Below, piece by piece: positions 18,856-28,804 of a stretch of 64,000 bases of DNA. Both the position numbers and the translations under genes were made by a program. The DNA lies in the IMG/VR virus record IMGVR_UViG_3300042448_002155, positions 49,715 through 113,714 of that record; one strand, written 5' to 3'. The stretch's first letter is position 1. Each line of letters opens with the position of its first letter. This DNA comes from a virus. The notes beneath the pieces were generated by a model. It was not told where the DNA came from. It did not search any database and saw only the letters and a list, made by a program, of their open reading frames with translations.

Positions 18856-19719
18856 TTAGATATTGGGTGTTGCACCCTGGAAAAGGTCTATTATATTCAC
18901 TTCTGTTCCAGCGTAGTTTGGTGTTGCTAGTTGATTCCTAATAAGATCTTTTTCATAGGCCATCCATGTTCTTGCGTCAACGACAATTTTTTCAATTCTA
19001 TTATTAGCTATTGCAAACGTTTTTTCAGTAGTTAACATATATGTGACGGTTCTTTTGTGTATATCCTTGCCGTCTCTGTTTATTTCTGAATCTGATAATC
19101 TTCTAGAATATACTAATTCAGATGCGCCTGCGGCTTTAAAAATTGAAGTATATTCCAGCATAAAGTCTTCAAAAGCTTCCATGACCTGATCACATAAAAC
19201 CGCTGCGTCAAGATCATCTCTGGTTGTCGTACTATTTGCCCCTTGGAAAGTTCCGACCTTACTCATGACCGTAAAACCTACGACGTTTTGGAATTTCTGA
19301 CCATAGATTGTTACCGAATTAGAAAGTACATTTTGACGCATTCTTGGCTTTGGCTCTGTGGTGTGGGATTTTCTTAGCTCTAAATGATAACCAATTATTG
19401 CTGGAAAGTCATCTAGTCCAACACTCGTAGAAGACGGGGCTGATGAAAGATCTCTTGTGGAGTTTTCAATACCTCCAGAGTCACTATACGTGACGGATGA
19501 TTCTCTATTTATACTTAATGGCAGTATTGGTATTGTTGGATAGCTTTCTTCCCATATTTTTTTAACTAAACTAACAAACTCTAGGTAATTTAGATTTCCA
19601 GTGTATACCTCTTCGATTCCATCGCTATCTAACCTGCGATAGCCAGGAGCCTGTAGAGCCGGTAAACCGTATCTTGCATTTTCAGAAAAGTGAGGAAAAT
19701 CTCTATTTAAATAACTCAT
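18856..19719 (-). CDS. Probable tail terminator/completion or neck protein
   Basis: The 287-residue protein starts MSYLNRDFPHFSENARYG and lies between the second sheath-like gene and the main sheath gene. It has mixed alpha/beta composition and a mid-region resembling neck and completion proteins (FPAIIGYHLELRKSHTT, FQNVVGFTVMSKV, CDQVMEAFEDFMLEY). Tail completion proteins normally sit between connector and sheath genes. The family is not firmly recognised. Confidence 0.5.
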   Translation of the reverse strand: MSYLNRDFPHFSENARYGLPALQAPGYRRLDSDGIEEVYTGNLNYLEFVSLVKKIWEESYPTIPILPLSINRESSVTYSDSGGIENSTRDLSSAPSSTSVGLDDFPAIIGYHLELRKSHTTEPKPRMRQNVLSNSVTIYGQKFQNVVGFTVMSKVGTFQGANSTTTRDDLDAAVLCDQVMEAFEDFMLEYTSIFKAAGASELVYSRRLSDSEINRDGKDIHKRTVTYMLTTEKTFAIANNRIEKIVVDARTWMAYEKDLIRNQLATPNYAGTEVNIIDLFQGATPNI

Positions 19720-19720
19720 A

Positions 19721-21319
19721 TTATGCTCCTGGTCCAGCTGCTAGTGAAAAGTCTATTCTTTTTAGCCCAAAGGATGAAAGCAATTCGACCTCAAAAATAA
19801 AAACACCTCTTTGTGTTTCTGATATCTGAACGTTAAATGAGAAGTCATTTATGACTGAATTTCTTTTAAGTAGCTGTAAAAATTCTCTAGTTTCAGAAAC
19901 TATTTGATCAAAAGCCATAATATCGAAATGTGATAATGCTATTCCTTTTATTTCGCTAACGACTAAAGAGACTAATCTCATTTGCGCTAGTTTCGTAAAG
20001 GTTGAATACTGATTGGCCATCGTGTATTCGTTAGTCAAATACACCTCAAAAGGTACTGCTCTTCTCGTTTTCTTGCCACGATATAATGTATTAATTCCAA
20101 TATTTTCTAATCTCTGGTATTCTGCCTGAGTAAGATCGTTACCAAATAAAGACATGGCGCCTGGAACTCGACTTCTAATCAAAGCCTTATTGAGCGGAGA
20201 ATCTGATACCATTCCAGCTACCGCCGCTGCAGCGCCAGAGACATAGCTTAGCTTTATCTGAGGATGCTGGAAAACCATTTCTCCATAGACTGGCACTATG
20301 TATCTGCCTTTATCTGAGGATATTTGACCTGTAGCCTGATTGTATACAGTAAATTTATCAGTAAATATAGGATTCTGCTCAAGTATATCTATGTCTGATG
20401 ACTTTATTCCATTAGTTTTAGATCCTATAATTCCTATCTGTACATTTCCTGTACTATTGTGGAAATCTGAACAATAATTTGCTAGCTGCGTAACAAAGTC
20501 TACTGAACCCGTTTCGATAATAGATGTTTCCAGTGGGACTATTATATCTACAAAATCCAAATCTATTATATCTTCATAGGTTTGTTCAAGTCTTTCATAA
20601 TATTTTTCATAAAAAGTTTGAGAACTAGGAGTTGCTTGATCTCGATTAAATACTGTAGTAGATATGAATCTTCCCTCATAACTTTGAACATACTCTATCA
20701 TTGGCGCAGATGCGCATATCATTATGTCTCTTGCCCCGCAGGAGTATGCGTCTAAAACTCCTCGCAAAAGTGGACTGTCAAGATCTGCTTGGAGCAAATC
20801 TACTGCCTGCTGTATGGAGTTAATTTTTACTGGATAGTTTAATTGCACACCATCAGCGTGCCCTATTAGTAGAATCGTGCTCGTATTATTTCTATTTAAT
20901 TGCTGATATGTCGGCTTATAGTTTATAACGCTAGACTTAGGGGAGGTTATAGTTGCCGGAGATAATGTATTGGTAGATTGTTTTACCTGAAAAACTGAGC
21001 CTATATTAATGTCTCTTGCTGAACTGTTAGTTCTCGCTAAAACTGTGTAGTTATATTCATATAGGTTTTGAGGAACAGTATAATGGAATGTATATTCTCC
21101 ATTGGAGATTTTTTCGATTCTATTGCCGGTAGCTTCTGGATCTTGATCTAAATAAAGATATGGACCATCAATTATTGGCCCCGCTCCGTTGTCGCCTCTA
21201 ACGACATATACACTTATGTCTACTGGGGTAGCCAAACTCGTTGGATCATAAATTGTTCCATCAAAATCTGTAAACACAAATTTAAATTGGGCTGTCTGCC
21301 CCTTGGATAAAACTAACAT
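19721..21319 (-). CDS. Second sheath-like protein with N-terminal Ig-like domain
   Basis: The best start is ATG 21319, behind AGAGAGAAG and 2 bp after the upstream stop, giving 532 residues. Residues 1-110 form a beta domain (GQTAQFKFVFTDFDGT, ISVYVVRGDNG) like the N-terminus of the connector protein encoded two genes upstream. Residues 130-400 look like a sheath core (LLIGHADG, SPLNKALIRSRVPGAMSLFG). The C-terminus (NINVQISETQRG-type strand pairs ending LKRIDFSLAAG) resembles sheath C-termini. It may be a minor sheath, a sheath initiator or a neck/sheath adaptor. Confidence 0.55.
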   Translation of the reverse strand: MLVLSKGQTAQFKFVFTDFDGTIYDPTSLATPVDISVYVVRGDNGAGPIIDGPYLYLDQDPEATGNRIEKISNGEYTFHYTVPQNLYEYNYTVLARTNSSARDINIGSVFQVKQSTNTLSPATITSPKSSVINYKPTYQQLNRNNTSTILLIGHADGVQLNYPVKINSIQQAVDLLQADLDSPLLRGVLDAYSCGARDIMICASAPMIEYVQSYEGRFISTTVFNRDQATPSSQTFYEKYYERLEQTYEDIIDLDFVDIIVPLETSIIETGSVDFVTQLANYCSDFHNSTGNVQIGIIGSKTNGIKSSDIDILEQNPIFTDKFTVYNQATGQISSDKGRYIVPVYGEMVFQHPQIKLSYVSGAAAAVAGMVSDSPLNKALIRSRVPGAMSLFGNDLTQAEYQRLENIGINTLYRGKKTRRAVPFEVYLTNEYTMANQYSTFTKLAQMRLVSLVVSEIKGIALSHFDIMAFDQIVSETREFLQLLKRNSVINDFSFNVQISETQRGVFIFEVELLSSFGLKRIDFSLAAGPGA

Positions 21320-21321
21320 TT

Positions 21322-21693
21322 TTACTTCTCTCTTGTGGCTCCGACAGTCCAATAGTTTATTTTGCCGAACCTACCTCTAACTGCAGTGACCGCAGCTATG
21401 CTGAACATCGTATAATTTTTACTTGATTTTAAAGAATAATTTTCATATATTCTATCCCCTTCTTTAGGGAAGATATTTTCTTCAAAATAGTATACTGCGT
21501 CGTAGTTGGTTAAAATTCCTTGTTGAGTTTCAGTAGAAGAATTTGCATTGGTTATACCAGACTGACCAACCTGACGTGTTGTTACTCTTTCAAAGTGATC
21601 AGAATGATTTCCATTTGATAGTATTCTTTGCACATAAACGTCGTGTCCCCATTGCCTAAGTATGCGATTAAAGGATTTCTTTGCATCAATCAT
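21322..21693 (-). CDS. Head-tail joining (neck) protein
   Basis: ATG 21693 is preferred because it overlaps the upstream TGA by 8 bp; a longer frame to 21729 would overlap by 44 bp. The 123-residue product begins MIDAKKSFNRILRQWGHDVYVQR and has a compact beta-rich body (GILTNYDAVYYFEENIFPKEGDRIYE). This is typical of small head-closure or stopper proteins. It lies between the helical adaptor-like protein and the tail genes, as head-closure proteins do. Confidence 0.55.
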   Translation of the reverse strand: MIDAKKSFNRILRQWGHDVYVQRILSNGNHSDHFERVTTRQVGQSGITNANSSTETQQGILTNYDAVYYFEENIFPKEGDRIYENYSLKSSKNYTMFSIAAVTAVRGRFGKINYWTVGATREK

Positions 21694-22570
21694 AACTTCT
21701 GAGGCCTCTCTTCGGCATCGGGTCATCATTTATATTAGTTGTTCCATTTGGATCATACAATTCTCTGCCAGACGGATATACAATTTTATCACTTAATTTG
21801 CTGTCATACATAGACAGGCCTGGTAGATTTTTGGGCTGGAATCCTCTTGGGCCAACTTTTGCTGCTAGCATTTCTTTTCTTAGTGCGGCAGCTATCTGAC
21901 ACCATGTCGTGGCATTGTCTCTGGTTACTCTATTCCTTGGTATGGATTTATTGGTAATGCTTAAATCGCCAAGTGTTAAGGACATTTCGTCGTCACCACC
22001 TAGTCCATAGGTTCTCGAAAGCTCACAGGCTGTTGCAGCCTTTATGTATTCAAGAACTGTAAATGACAGATTCGATCCATCTTCTGCGTCTAAAAGATTA
22101 TAAATAGCCTTTACTTCTGTTGAATAATTATAAATTATTTCACCTATCTCAAGAAGCGAGGCATCTGGGAAGTAAGCCAAAAGAGACTCAGGATCCAAAT
22201 ATAAAGGAGTAACATCTGGCGCAAAAGTTATGCTCTCGTCACTTTTTAATATAATGGTAGGCTGATATTCTTCTACTGTAGAACTAACATATAGTTTTTG
22301 TTCTACTACTACAGTATTAGAGTTAGCTAATAAGCCAGTAAATTTAACAGTATATGCGCCAGCTATAGTGGGAGTGTAATCGTAATAGAAAACTGAACTA
22401 GATACCTGGGTAGAGGTGCCTGAGTTTACGGTTACATTAGAGGAATCTTTTATTATTACTTGTGGATTTGATAAAGGGGATAATGCTACTTCGTTTCCAT
22501 CTGCATCAATGTCTTTAAACTTTACAGTTATTCTAACTGTATCACTGACCACAACTCTATCTGTTGACAT
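21686..22570 (-). CDS. Head-tail connector/adaptor protein with N-terminal Ig-like domain
   Basis: The 294-residue protein combines an N-terminal beta-sandwich (residues 1-100, SDTVRITVKFKDID to VVVEQKLYV) with a helical C-terminal part (LYLDPESLLAYFPDASLLEIGEIIYNYS; LEYIKAATACELSRTYG). The helical part resembles connector adaptors that bind the portal. The N-terminal domain is similar to the N-terminus of the second sheath-like protein, so this phage has reused one beta module in two neck or tail proteins. Assignment is by position and helix pattern. Confidence 0.55.
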   Translation of the reverse strand: MSTDRVVVSDTVRITVKFKDIDADGNEVALSPLSNPQVIIKDSSNVTVNSGTSTQVSSSVFYYDYTPTIAGAYTVKFTGLLANSNTVVVEQKLYVSSTVEEYQPTIILKSDESITFAPDVTPLYLDPESLLAYFPDASLLEIGEIIYNYSTEVKAIYNLLDAEDGSNLSFTVLEYIKAATACELSRTYGLGGDDEMSLTLGDLSITNKSIPRNRVTRDNATTWCQIAAALRKEMLAAKVGPRGFQPKNLPGLSMYDSKLSDKIVYPSGRELYDPNGTTNINDDPMPKRGLRSYD

Positions 22571-22585
22571 CTTTTACCTCTTAGT

Positions 22586-23038
22586 TTAAGCGTTAGACAT
22601 AATAGTAACGTTAATTGTTCCAGCTGAGTTGTCCTCTAGAATAATACTTTCTGCACTGGAGATAGCATAGGCTTCATTCTTGTTTATCGACACTGCTATA
22701 TATCCGGAGCTATGTATTTCTTCATTATTCAGAGTTGAAATAGCATAGGCGTCTGCATTTATCTTAGTTATCTCTGAGGATCCGTAACCATCAAACATTG
22801 CAAATGTCATGAAAGATGAGGTTTCTGTATTTTCTATTACTCCACTTGGAGTGATAATAGAATGACTATTGACAAAAACTAATGTGCTATTTACAGACGG
22901 TGGTGATATGACGATAACGCCTAATACTTTTAGGCCACCAAAATTAGTAGTTATTCCAAAGGACTCAGGAGAAACTACATATACGCCACTGTAATTGAAA
23001 TGGGCTTGATTATAGGCTATATCTCCATTGTAGAGCAT
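22586..23038 (-). CDS. Small beta-rich protein, fibre-cluster component
   Basis: The 150-residue Ser/Thr/Val/Ile-rich protein has no charged helices and a regular alternation suggesting beta-strands (VLGVIVISPPSVNSTLVFVNS, TINVTIMSNA). ATG 23038 has AAGGATG upstream. It follows the long repeat fibre and ends just before the connector gene. It may be a head or tail fibre tip or decoration. No family is recognised. Confidence 0.55.
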   Translation of the reverse strand: MLYNGDIAYNQAHFNYSGVYVVSPESFGITTNFGGLKVLGVIVISPPSVNSTLVFVNSHSIITPSGVIENTETSSFMTFAMFDGYGSSEITKINADAYAISTLNNEEIHSSGYIAVSINKNEAYAISSAESIILEDNSAGTINVTIMSNA

Positions 23039-23051
23039 TTACATCCTTTTA

Positions 23052-25238
23052 TTAGAATGTTCCACAATCAATGGAGAAACCACTTAATGTACTGCCATTT
23101 CCGTATAATGCGCCTGAGACTCCGATTCCACCAGTTACGACTAAAGTGCCAGTTGTGTAAGATGATGACGCGGTTGCTGCAGTAAATGTTGTAGCACCGT
23201 TTGAGGTTAAGGTAGTGAAAGCTCCTGTGCCTTTGGTTGTTGCGCCTATATTGGACGAATCAATTGTCTTATTTGTAAGACTTTCAGATCCAGCTAAAGT
23301 AGCAAGAGTTCCAGTTGTTGGAAGAGTTACGGACGTTGTTCCAGTTGAAGTGAAAGTTACCGCATTAGCACCCGACGTTGTTAGGTTACCGCCAAGGGTA
23401 ATTGTCTTACCAGTGTTTGCAACACCAGTACCGCCGTATTGACCAGCGACAGCTGTACCATTCCAGGTACCAGCTGCAATAGTTCCTACAGTCGTAATGC
23501 TGTCATCACCAGAATAGGTTCCGCCAGCCACTGCAGCGAGCGTAGCATTGTACGCTTGAACATCAGAGCCAATAGCTAGGCCAAGAGCAGTTCTAGCTGC
23601 TCCAGCATCTGTAGCTCCAGTTCCACCATTGGCTATTGCTATAGCTGTACCATTCCAAACACCAGTTGCAATCGTTCCAACCGAAGTAAGGCTTGAGGCA
23701 GTGACTCCTGAGCCAAGAGTTGAGCCAGAAAGTACAGACGTTCCAGCAATTAACAATGACTTGCCCGTCAGAAGATTAAGATTTTCTGAAGACGTCCATG
23801 CGTCAGTTGCATCAACCCAGTTAAAAGTCTTGTCTGTATCACCCTTAAGAGTGATGCCACCACCATCGGCACCTGCGTCTGTCGGAGAAGCGCTTGAGCC
23901 AAGTTCAAGATTCTTATCGTCAACAGTTACGGTAGTTGAATTGATTGTAGTTGTTGTACCATTGACTGTTAAGTCGCCGGAAAGGACAAGGGAGGTACCG
24001 GTGGCAGCACCGATGTTTGGCGTTACAAGCGTTGGCGTGTTAGCAAATACAAGTGCTCCAGTACCAGTTTCATCCGATATAATTCCAGCAAGTTCTGCTG
24101 AGGAAGTTGCTGCAAAATCCGAAAGCTTATTATTAGTAAGTGCAACCGTACCTGTTGCATCTGGCAGAGTGATAGTGCGGTCTGCAGTTGGATCTGTGAC
24201 TGCAAGAGTTGTTTCAAAGTCATTTGCAGTTGCACCTTCAAAAACCATGCTTCCACTATTGAGTGTAAGCCCTGCAAATGTTACACTTGCAGAGGTTGCT
24301 ACATCTTGACCAATAGATAATGTGTGAGTTGTTCCCTCACCTGTTGTTGCTGCAGAAGAAGTAACGCCAGTTCCACCAGTTATTGTTGCCACATAACTTC
24401 CTGAGGTATTAGTTCCAAGCGCAATTTCTATAGTTGTAGAACTTGCTGCGGTTAAACGACCCTGGTCGTCAACTGTGAAGCTACCGACTGACGCAGCACC
24501 GCCGTATGAGCCAGCTGTTACTGCAGTGTTGTCAAGGTTTAAGGTAAGCGTGTCAGTTGCAGAGGCCACCGATGTTAGGCCTATGCCACCAACTATAGTG
24601 AAGGTATCCCCACCAGCAATTGTTAAATTGTCACCGTTGTCTGCATCTACTGTAAATGAAGTAGAAATAGAAGCTGTCCCTGCTGCAGTCAAACGGCCTT
24701 GAGGGTCAACTGTGAAAGTTGGGATTGCACTAGCTGAACCATATGAACCAGCAGTAACTGTTGTATTGTCAAGATTTAGGGTTATGGTATTTGTAGATGA
24801 TGCTAATGATGAAAGCCCAATTCCACCAGATATAGTTACGGTTTCTGCGTCATCGATTGTTTGTGATGTTCCAGAATCGCCTGCTAAAGTAAAGTTATAT
24901 GTAGCAGCAGTTACGGCAGAATCTACATAACCGGTTGTTGCGACTTTTGTGCTATTATCTCCTGCTGTTTGTGTTGTTGCAGTTGCAGAAGATCCTAAGG
25001 CTACTGTTCCAGAAAATGTTTTATTTCCAGAAATAGTTTGAGTACTAGTTAATGTAGTAAATGCGCCAGGGCCAGCAATAGCTATGGGAGTACCTGTTCC
25101 TCCAGCTCCTGAGGTTCCTTTTCCATAATAGAGTACGTCGTCTACTTCTGTAAAAGCTAATTCTGCGTTTTCTAAAGATCCTGGAGCTCCAGATATTCCT
25201 CCAACCGCTCTTCTTTTAATTCTGATTGTATTAGCCAT
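23052..25238 (-). CDS. Repetitive fibre protein (728 aa)
   Basis: The start is ATG 25238 behind GGAGGAAA, 2 bp after the previous stop. After [14 protein letters not shown] the protein is built of low-charge Gly/Ser/Thr/Ala/Val repeats: [13 protein letters not shown] and [13 protein letters not shown], two copies of an SGGIGL/VGGIGL block, two of a GTIA(T/A)G(V/T)WNGTA block, and a [19 protein letters not shown] segment common in aquatic phage fibres. It would form a trimeric beta-structured fibre. It sits between capsid and neck genes, so it could be a capsid, neck or tail fibre. The strong repeat structure makes the opposite strand look open as well. Confidence 0.75.
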   Translation of the reverse strand: MANTIRIKRRAVGGISGAPGSLENAELAFTEVDDVLYYGKGTSGAGGTGTPIAIAGPGAFTTLTSTQTISGNKTFSGTVALGSSATATTQTAGDNSTKVATTGYVDSAVTAATYNFTLAGDSGTSQTIDDAETVTISGGIGLSSLASSTNTITLNLDNTTVTAGSYGSASAIPTFTVDPQGRLTAAGTASISTSFTVDADNGDNLTIAGGDTFTIVGGIGLTSVASATDTLTLNLDNTAVTAGSYGGAASVGSFTVDDQGRLTAASSTTIEIALGTNTSGSYVATITGGTGVTSSAATTGEGTTHTLSIGQDVATSASVTFAGLTLNSGSMVFEGATANDFETTLAVTDPTADRTITLPDATGTVALTNNKLSDFAATSSAELAGIISDETGTGALVFANTPTLVTPNIGAATGTSLVLSGDLTVNGTTTTINSTTVTVDDKNLELGSSASPTDAGADGGGITLKGDTDKTFNWVDATDAWTSSENLNLLTGKSLLIAGTSVLSGSTLGSGVTASSLTSVGTIATGVWNGTAIAIANGGTGATDAGAARTALGLAIGSDVQAYNATLAAVAGGTYSGDDSITTVGTIAAGTWNGTAVAGQYGGTGVANTGKTITLGGNLTTSGANAVTFTSTGTTSVTLPTTGTLATLAGSESLTNKTIDSSNIGATTKGTGAFTTLTSNGATTFTAATASSSYTTGTLVVTGGIGVSGALYGNGSTLSGFSIDCGTF

Positions 25239-25240
25239 GA

Positions 25241-25579
25241 TTAAAAATTTCCTCCATCGGTAAGATTTTCTTCGGGGTGGTTCACCCAAGCTGAACCGTT
25301 GTAACGCAAAATATTACCTGAGTTCACTGTGGTAATAGTAACGTCAGTCAATCCATTTAAAACTGATTGAGTAGTAATTGCAGTTTCTGCAGATATTATT
25401 CTATCTTTTACTGTTAAATGACTGCCTGCTGGATTTAATCCAATAACCGTTTGTATGGCTTCAATGGCGTCATTTGCGTTAGCGTGTTGTTGATGGTGGG
25501 GTACTGTTGCTGAATTGAGTGGGTCAGACGATGTCGGATTGATCAACACGTCCAACGCTGCGGGATACTGGGTGCTCAT
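25241..25579 (-). CDS. Short fibre-attachment protein with conserved His-Asn-Asp motif
   Basis: The 112-residue protein contains [20 protein letters not shown], a motif found in fibre stalk segments where a short helix precedes a beta-stalk. It ends [25 protein letters not shown], a pattern seen before fibre repeats. It directly precedes the long repeat fibre gene and probably forms a modular adaptor for it. Confidence 0.65.
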   Translation of the reverse strand: MSTQYPAALDVLINPTSSDPLNSATVPHHQQHANANDAIEAIQTVIGLNPAGSHLTVKDRIISAETAITTQSVLNGLTDVTITTVNSGNILRYNGSAWVNHPEENLTDGGNF

Positions 25580-25588
25580 TATTTTCCT

Positions 25589-25999
25589 TTACAATGAAAA
25601 AATTTTATATTGGTCGTTACTCCAATTAATCGTTACTGAAATAGGATCAGTGGTAGCTGATATTGGAAGCCCAGTAGCTGTATCTATATAGGCTAAAAGT
25701 CTTGACGTAGCTCTAACTCCAGTATCCTTGTATAAAACCAGGTAGGCAAAACCGCTATTTCCATAATTTTCCACTGTAATATTATCAGCGTCAAAAATAC
25801 CAGAAGCTGTTGTTTTTCCGCTTAACAAACTAGTAGTTGCTGCGACTGAATCTTCACTAATGCTTGACAAGAATTCATGTGTACTTAAATTTACTGTATA
25901 AGTATTTTTTACTAATGCAATTTTTAAATTGTTGTCAGTTAGATCGAATACACCCTCCAATAAGCCTTCTTTACCCTTTGTGTATAGTGCATTTGCCAT
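25589..25999 (-). CDS. Phage structural protein of the MANALY family
   Basis: The 136-residue protein begins MANALYTKGKEGLLEGVFDL and continues NNLKIALVKNTYTVNLSTHEFLSSI, with a later VLYKDTGV and a terminal INWSNDQYKIFSL. This layout matches a small virion protein family widespread among tailed phages, of unknown exact role and often near fibre genes. Its start overlaps the preceding stop (TAATG). Confidence 0.7.
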   Translation of the reverse strand: MANALYTKGKEGLLEGVFDLTDNNLKIALVKNTYTVNLSTHEFLSSISEDSVAATTSLLSGKTTASGIFDADNITVENYGNSGFAYLVLYKDTGVRATSRLLAYIDTATGLPISATTDPISVTINWSNDQYKIFSL

Positions 26000-26772
26000 T
26001 ACAGGCCCACCTCAGCCGATACGATTACTCTGTATTTATAGCCTGATTCAAAGTAATTTTTTCCATCAACATAGTAAACCGGAGTAGCATCGTCTGACGG
26101 GAAGTCAATGTATACATCTGGCTTCCATGAGTGCATGGAGACTTCTGATGATACATTTTCCCATCTTGAGGGAGTCTTTTGGATTTTCTTACGTTGAGCT
26201 TTAAAGTACTTTAATGTCAAAAAGTTTGATGCTGGACGAGAACTAAATACAACTGTTACTCTTCCATTGTTCTCATCATTATTTAAATAAAAGTCACCAT
26301 TAGAAGGATTGGTTGATTCTATATAGAAATTAGGATTCTTTGCTAGTATCTGATATCCAGTTTCTATATCAGCTCTTACTGATTTATCCTCTATAAGCAC
26401 TTCGTTGAGTACTGTTGCTTGGCTCTCTTGCAGAATTGAAGGAGTTGCCGAATTGGTTTGGCTGGTAAAGCTAACTTTTTCCTCAGCCACCGTTAGCCCA
26501 GATGAGTCAACTAAGTTAGTGACCCTAACAATATAGTCGGTATTAGAGCTTAATACTACATCCCAATATAAAGTTAAAGTTCTACTAATCTGATTATAAT
26601 CAGTAATTGTATTTATTGTTCTAAATGGAGAAATTGTCTGAACAGGTGTAGCTGAATCTGTTTGTACAATAAAATTAGCATTTATTAATGATGCTATCTT
26701 GATTGTCCTGCCAAATTTAATATTTACTGTATTAACAGTAACTGTAGCACTATCTATCAAATATAAAGCCAC
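25999..26772 (-). CDS. Ig-like structural protein, probable head or fibre component
   Basis: The 257-residue protein starts at GTG 26772 with GGAG eight bases upstream. Residues 1-110 look like an Ig-type domain (VTVNTVNIKFGRTI; LTLYWDVVLSSNTDYIVRVTNLVDSSGLTVAEEKVSF). The C-terminal half carries YFKAQRKKIQKTPSRWENV. It follows the major capsid gene and its terminator. It may be a head decoration or fibre base. Confidence 0.55.
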   Translation of the reverse strand: MALYLIDSATVTVNTVNIKFGRTIKIASLINANFIVQTDSATPVQTISPFRTINTITDYNQISRTLTLYWDVVLSSNTDYIVRVTNLVDSSGLTVAEEKVSFTSQTNSATPSILQESQATVLNEVLIEDKSVRADIETGYQILAKNPNFYIESTNPSNGDFYLNNDENNGRVTVVFSSRPASNFLTLKYFKAQRKKIQKTPSRWENVSSEVSMHSWKPDVYIDFPSDDATPVYYVDGKNYFESGYKYRVIVSAEVGL

Positions 26773-26825
26773 TCAACACACTCCATAATTATAATCCTGA
26801 ACTAATAGTAATAAATTAATTCAAT

Positions 26826-26861
26826 AAAAAGCAAAGGGGCAGTAGATTTCTCTACCGCCCC
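26826..26861 (-). terminator. Terminator after major capsid gene
   Basis: On the minus strand an 11-bp stem with one G-U pair and a GAAA tetraloop (GGGGCGGTAGA / TCTACTGCCCC) is followed by TTTGCTTTTT. A second weaker hairpin (CTTAGGGT / ACCCTAAAG) lies immediately before it, next to the capsid stop codon. This fits attenuation after a very highly expressed gene. Confidence 0.8.
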
Positions 26862-26906
26862 CAGCTTTAGGGTAATTTGTAACTATAACGACCCTAAGGT
26901 TTTTTA

Positions 26907-27971
26907 TCAGCTTAAGGCTACGTCGTTTGTAACTTGAACTTCGTAGTTACGGCTGAGTCTGACGTTCTTAGCAACTGTAATGCCCTCACCGTCGCCCAGC
27001 ATTACGATGTCGTAACGCTCCTTCATCTTGAGTGCACGAAGATCGCGACTCGGATCGTCGAACTGATCAGTGCTCATATCGTCCTTGACGAGAAGAGTAC
27101 CGACTTCATTACGGTCGATGAGGAAAAGGTCTGACTTAGCTGCTGTTCCGCCACTCTTAGCTGTGAAGCTAACAAAAGGCGAAACAAGAACATTCAAGCC
27201 CATCGGAGCCGTCGAGTTCAGTGCGCCTTCTGGCGACTGAGGACGATATCCCCAACTTGTACCTACAGAAGATGCTGCGCCACCAGCGTGGAAGATGGAA
27301 TCCTTGAGGAAGACCGACCACATTAATGGGTGCAGAATGAAATCTGTTGGGATATGATTTTCAGCCATAAGGATAGCGGCCATGTCCACAATGTCATCCC
27401 AGGTAATTGTCAAGTTGGCTGCGCCATCAATATTGCGACCTGTTGTGTCATCATAACTACCACTATCGTTATCGAATGCAATTGTAGCTGCATCCTTGAA
27501 ACGGCTAAGAGCAATCTGCTCTTTCAAACGAGCCATAGCACGGCCGGCTGCGCGAACATGTAAACCAACAATGTCCCAAAGTGAATCAGCGATGACTTCC
27601 TCCGTAAAGGATAGCTTAACGCCCTTCTTTGAAACTTTGCCTTCTACCTGCTTTGCGAAAGCGAGTGCTTGCTCTGGATACTCTTGTCCTTCTGGGATCT
27701 CTGCTGCTTGAATAGCGTTGACTGCGGGGAACTCCAAAGAGCGTCCCTTACCGAGACGAACAGTGGAAAGCAATGGAGTCACAAGTAGTTGTGGCTCTGC
27801 TGCTTCTTTAAGCGTACGCGAAAGAACTTTGGGGAAAAGTGCTGCTGCGTCTGGTGACGCAAAAGCTTCCTTAATTGTTACTCTGTTGTCTGCATCTATG
27901 TACCCGTCCTCAGTCAATACTGCTTCCCAAGCTGGGAGACCCGAGAGGAGCTCTTGGATTGTCTTACTCAT
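26907..27971 (-). CDS. Major capsid protein (HK97-fold type)
   Basis: The 354-residue protein follows the protease/scaffold and decoration genes and has GGAGGAATAA upstream of ATG 27971. The sequence alternates an N-terminal arm, a helix-rich peripheral region (DSLWDIVGLHVRAAGRAMARLKEQIAL) and an axial domain ending near LRALKMKERYDIVMLGDGEGITVAKNV. Length, position and flanking terminator support the major capsid shell protein. The N-terminal region (residues 1-50) could be removed by the upstream protease. Family-level recognition is by layout rather than a short motif. Confidence 0.8.
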   Translation of the reverse strand: MSKTIQELLSGLPAWEAVLTEDGYIDADNRVTIKEAFASPDAAALFPKVLSRTLKEAAEPQLLVTPLLSTVRLGKGRSLEFPAVNAIQAAEIPEGQEYPEQALAFAKQVEGKVSKKGVKLSFTEEVIADSLWDIVGLHVRAAGRAMARLKEQIALSRFKDAATIAFDNDSGSYDDTTGRNIDGAANLTITWDDIVDMAAILMAENHIPTDFILHPLMWSVFLKDSIFHAGGAASSVGTSWGYRPQSPEGALNSTAPMGLNVLVSPFVSFTAKSGGTAAKSDLFLIDRNEVGTLLVKDDMSTDQFDDPSRDLRALKMKERYDIVMLGDGEGITVAKNVRLSRNYEVQVTNDVALS

Positions 27972-28021
27972 CGTAGGATTATTCCTCCTGTGTTAATGTT
28001 TCTTTTGTATTAATATTAATA

Positions 28022-28786
28022 TTAGAGTGTCAGATTGACGCGGAAAGCACCAATGACATTGTGTACGTCCAGGTTGGCCCGGATACCTAACTTACCACTG
28101 TAGGTGCCTGCACGAGTAAGCTCGTAAACAGTCTTTAATGCACCCGGATCAGAGGGAAGTTGCATATAGCTGAGTAAGCCATCATCGAAGTTGGTAGCGA
28201 ACTGCTCAACCTCAACAACTTTACCCACTTGCAACCATGGATAAGCACCAGCAGCAGTTGTTGATGCTGCAAATGCCACCGGACGACCCATGTGATCGGC
28301 TCGGATTAATGAACCAACTGTTACGTCGGCATTGACGCCTGTAACCATTGGGTACTCTACGTAACCATGTGTAATGAAGCCAGCGCCTTGCGAGGTGCCT
28401 TTGTCAAATGGTCTGTAAAGATCATATTGTGCGCAGCCAATCGGAACTGAATGGGCGCCCACAGAAACTGTATCAACTGAACCAGTAGTCGAGCTGGGGG
28501 TAGCGCCATCAAGCGGATCCCAACTGGGCATAACGTCGCCCCATGATTGGCTTGCAGCGGTTCCGTTAGCGGGAACGATGCGAGCATCGCCGTTTGCATC
28601 TGCTACTACTGAAAGAATGGTACCCTTGGTGACAACGATCTCAAAACGATCATCTTCACTATCATTGTACCATGTCGGAAGACCGGGATGGGGCAGTAAA
28701 TAGGCTGCGGGAGCGATACCCTCAGAAACTACAAACCGGCCTGCACCAGTCTTACTATGAACCTTGCGGAACTTTGCTAAACTCAT
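28022..28786 (-). CDS. Probable capsid decoration/stabilisation protein
   Basis: The 254-residue protein lies between the protease/scaffold gene and the major capsid gene and has TAAGGAGAT upstream of the ATG. It is beta-rich, with FEIVVTKGTILSVVADANGD and VTVGSLIRADHMGRPVAF. These resemble the beta-barrel of phage head decoration proteins that occupy this position. The C-terminus (LGIRANLDVHNVIGAFRVNLTL) may insert into the shell. Role inferred. Confidence 0.6.
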   Translation of the reverse strand: MSLAKFRKVHSKTGAGRFVVSEGIAPAAYLLPHPGLPTWYNDSEDDRFEIVVTKGTILSVVADANGDARIVPANGTAASQSWGDVMPSWDPLDGATPSSTTGSVDTVSVGAHSVPIGCAQYDLYRPFDKGTSQGAGFITHGYVEYPMVTGVNADVTVGSLIRADHMGRPVAFAASTTAAGAYPWLQVGKVVEVEQFATNFDDGLLSYMQLPSDPGALKTVYELTRAGTYSGKLGIRANLDVHNVIGAFRVNLTL

Positions 28787-28804
28787 TTTTTATCTCCTTA
28801 AATA

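Noticed and set aside
23629-24309. A 226-codon plus-strand open frame opposite the repetitive fibre gene
   Set aside because: It mirrors the Gly/Thr/Val repeats of the minus-strand fibre gene, has Pro/Val/Ser-rich shadow composition and no ribosome site. The minus-strand protein fits fibre families.
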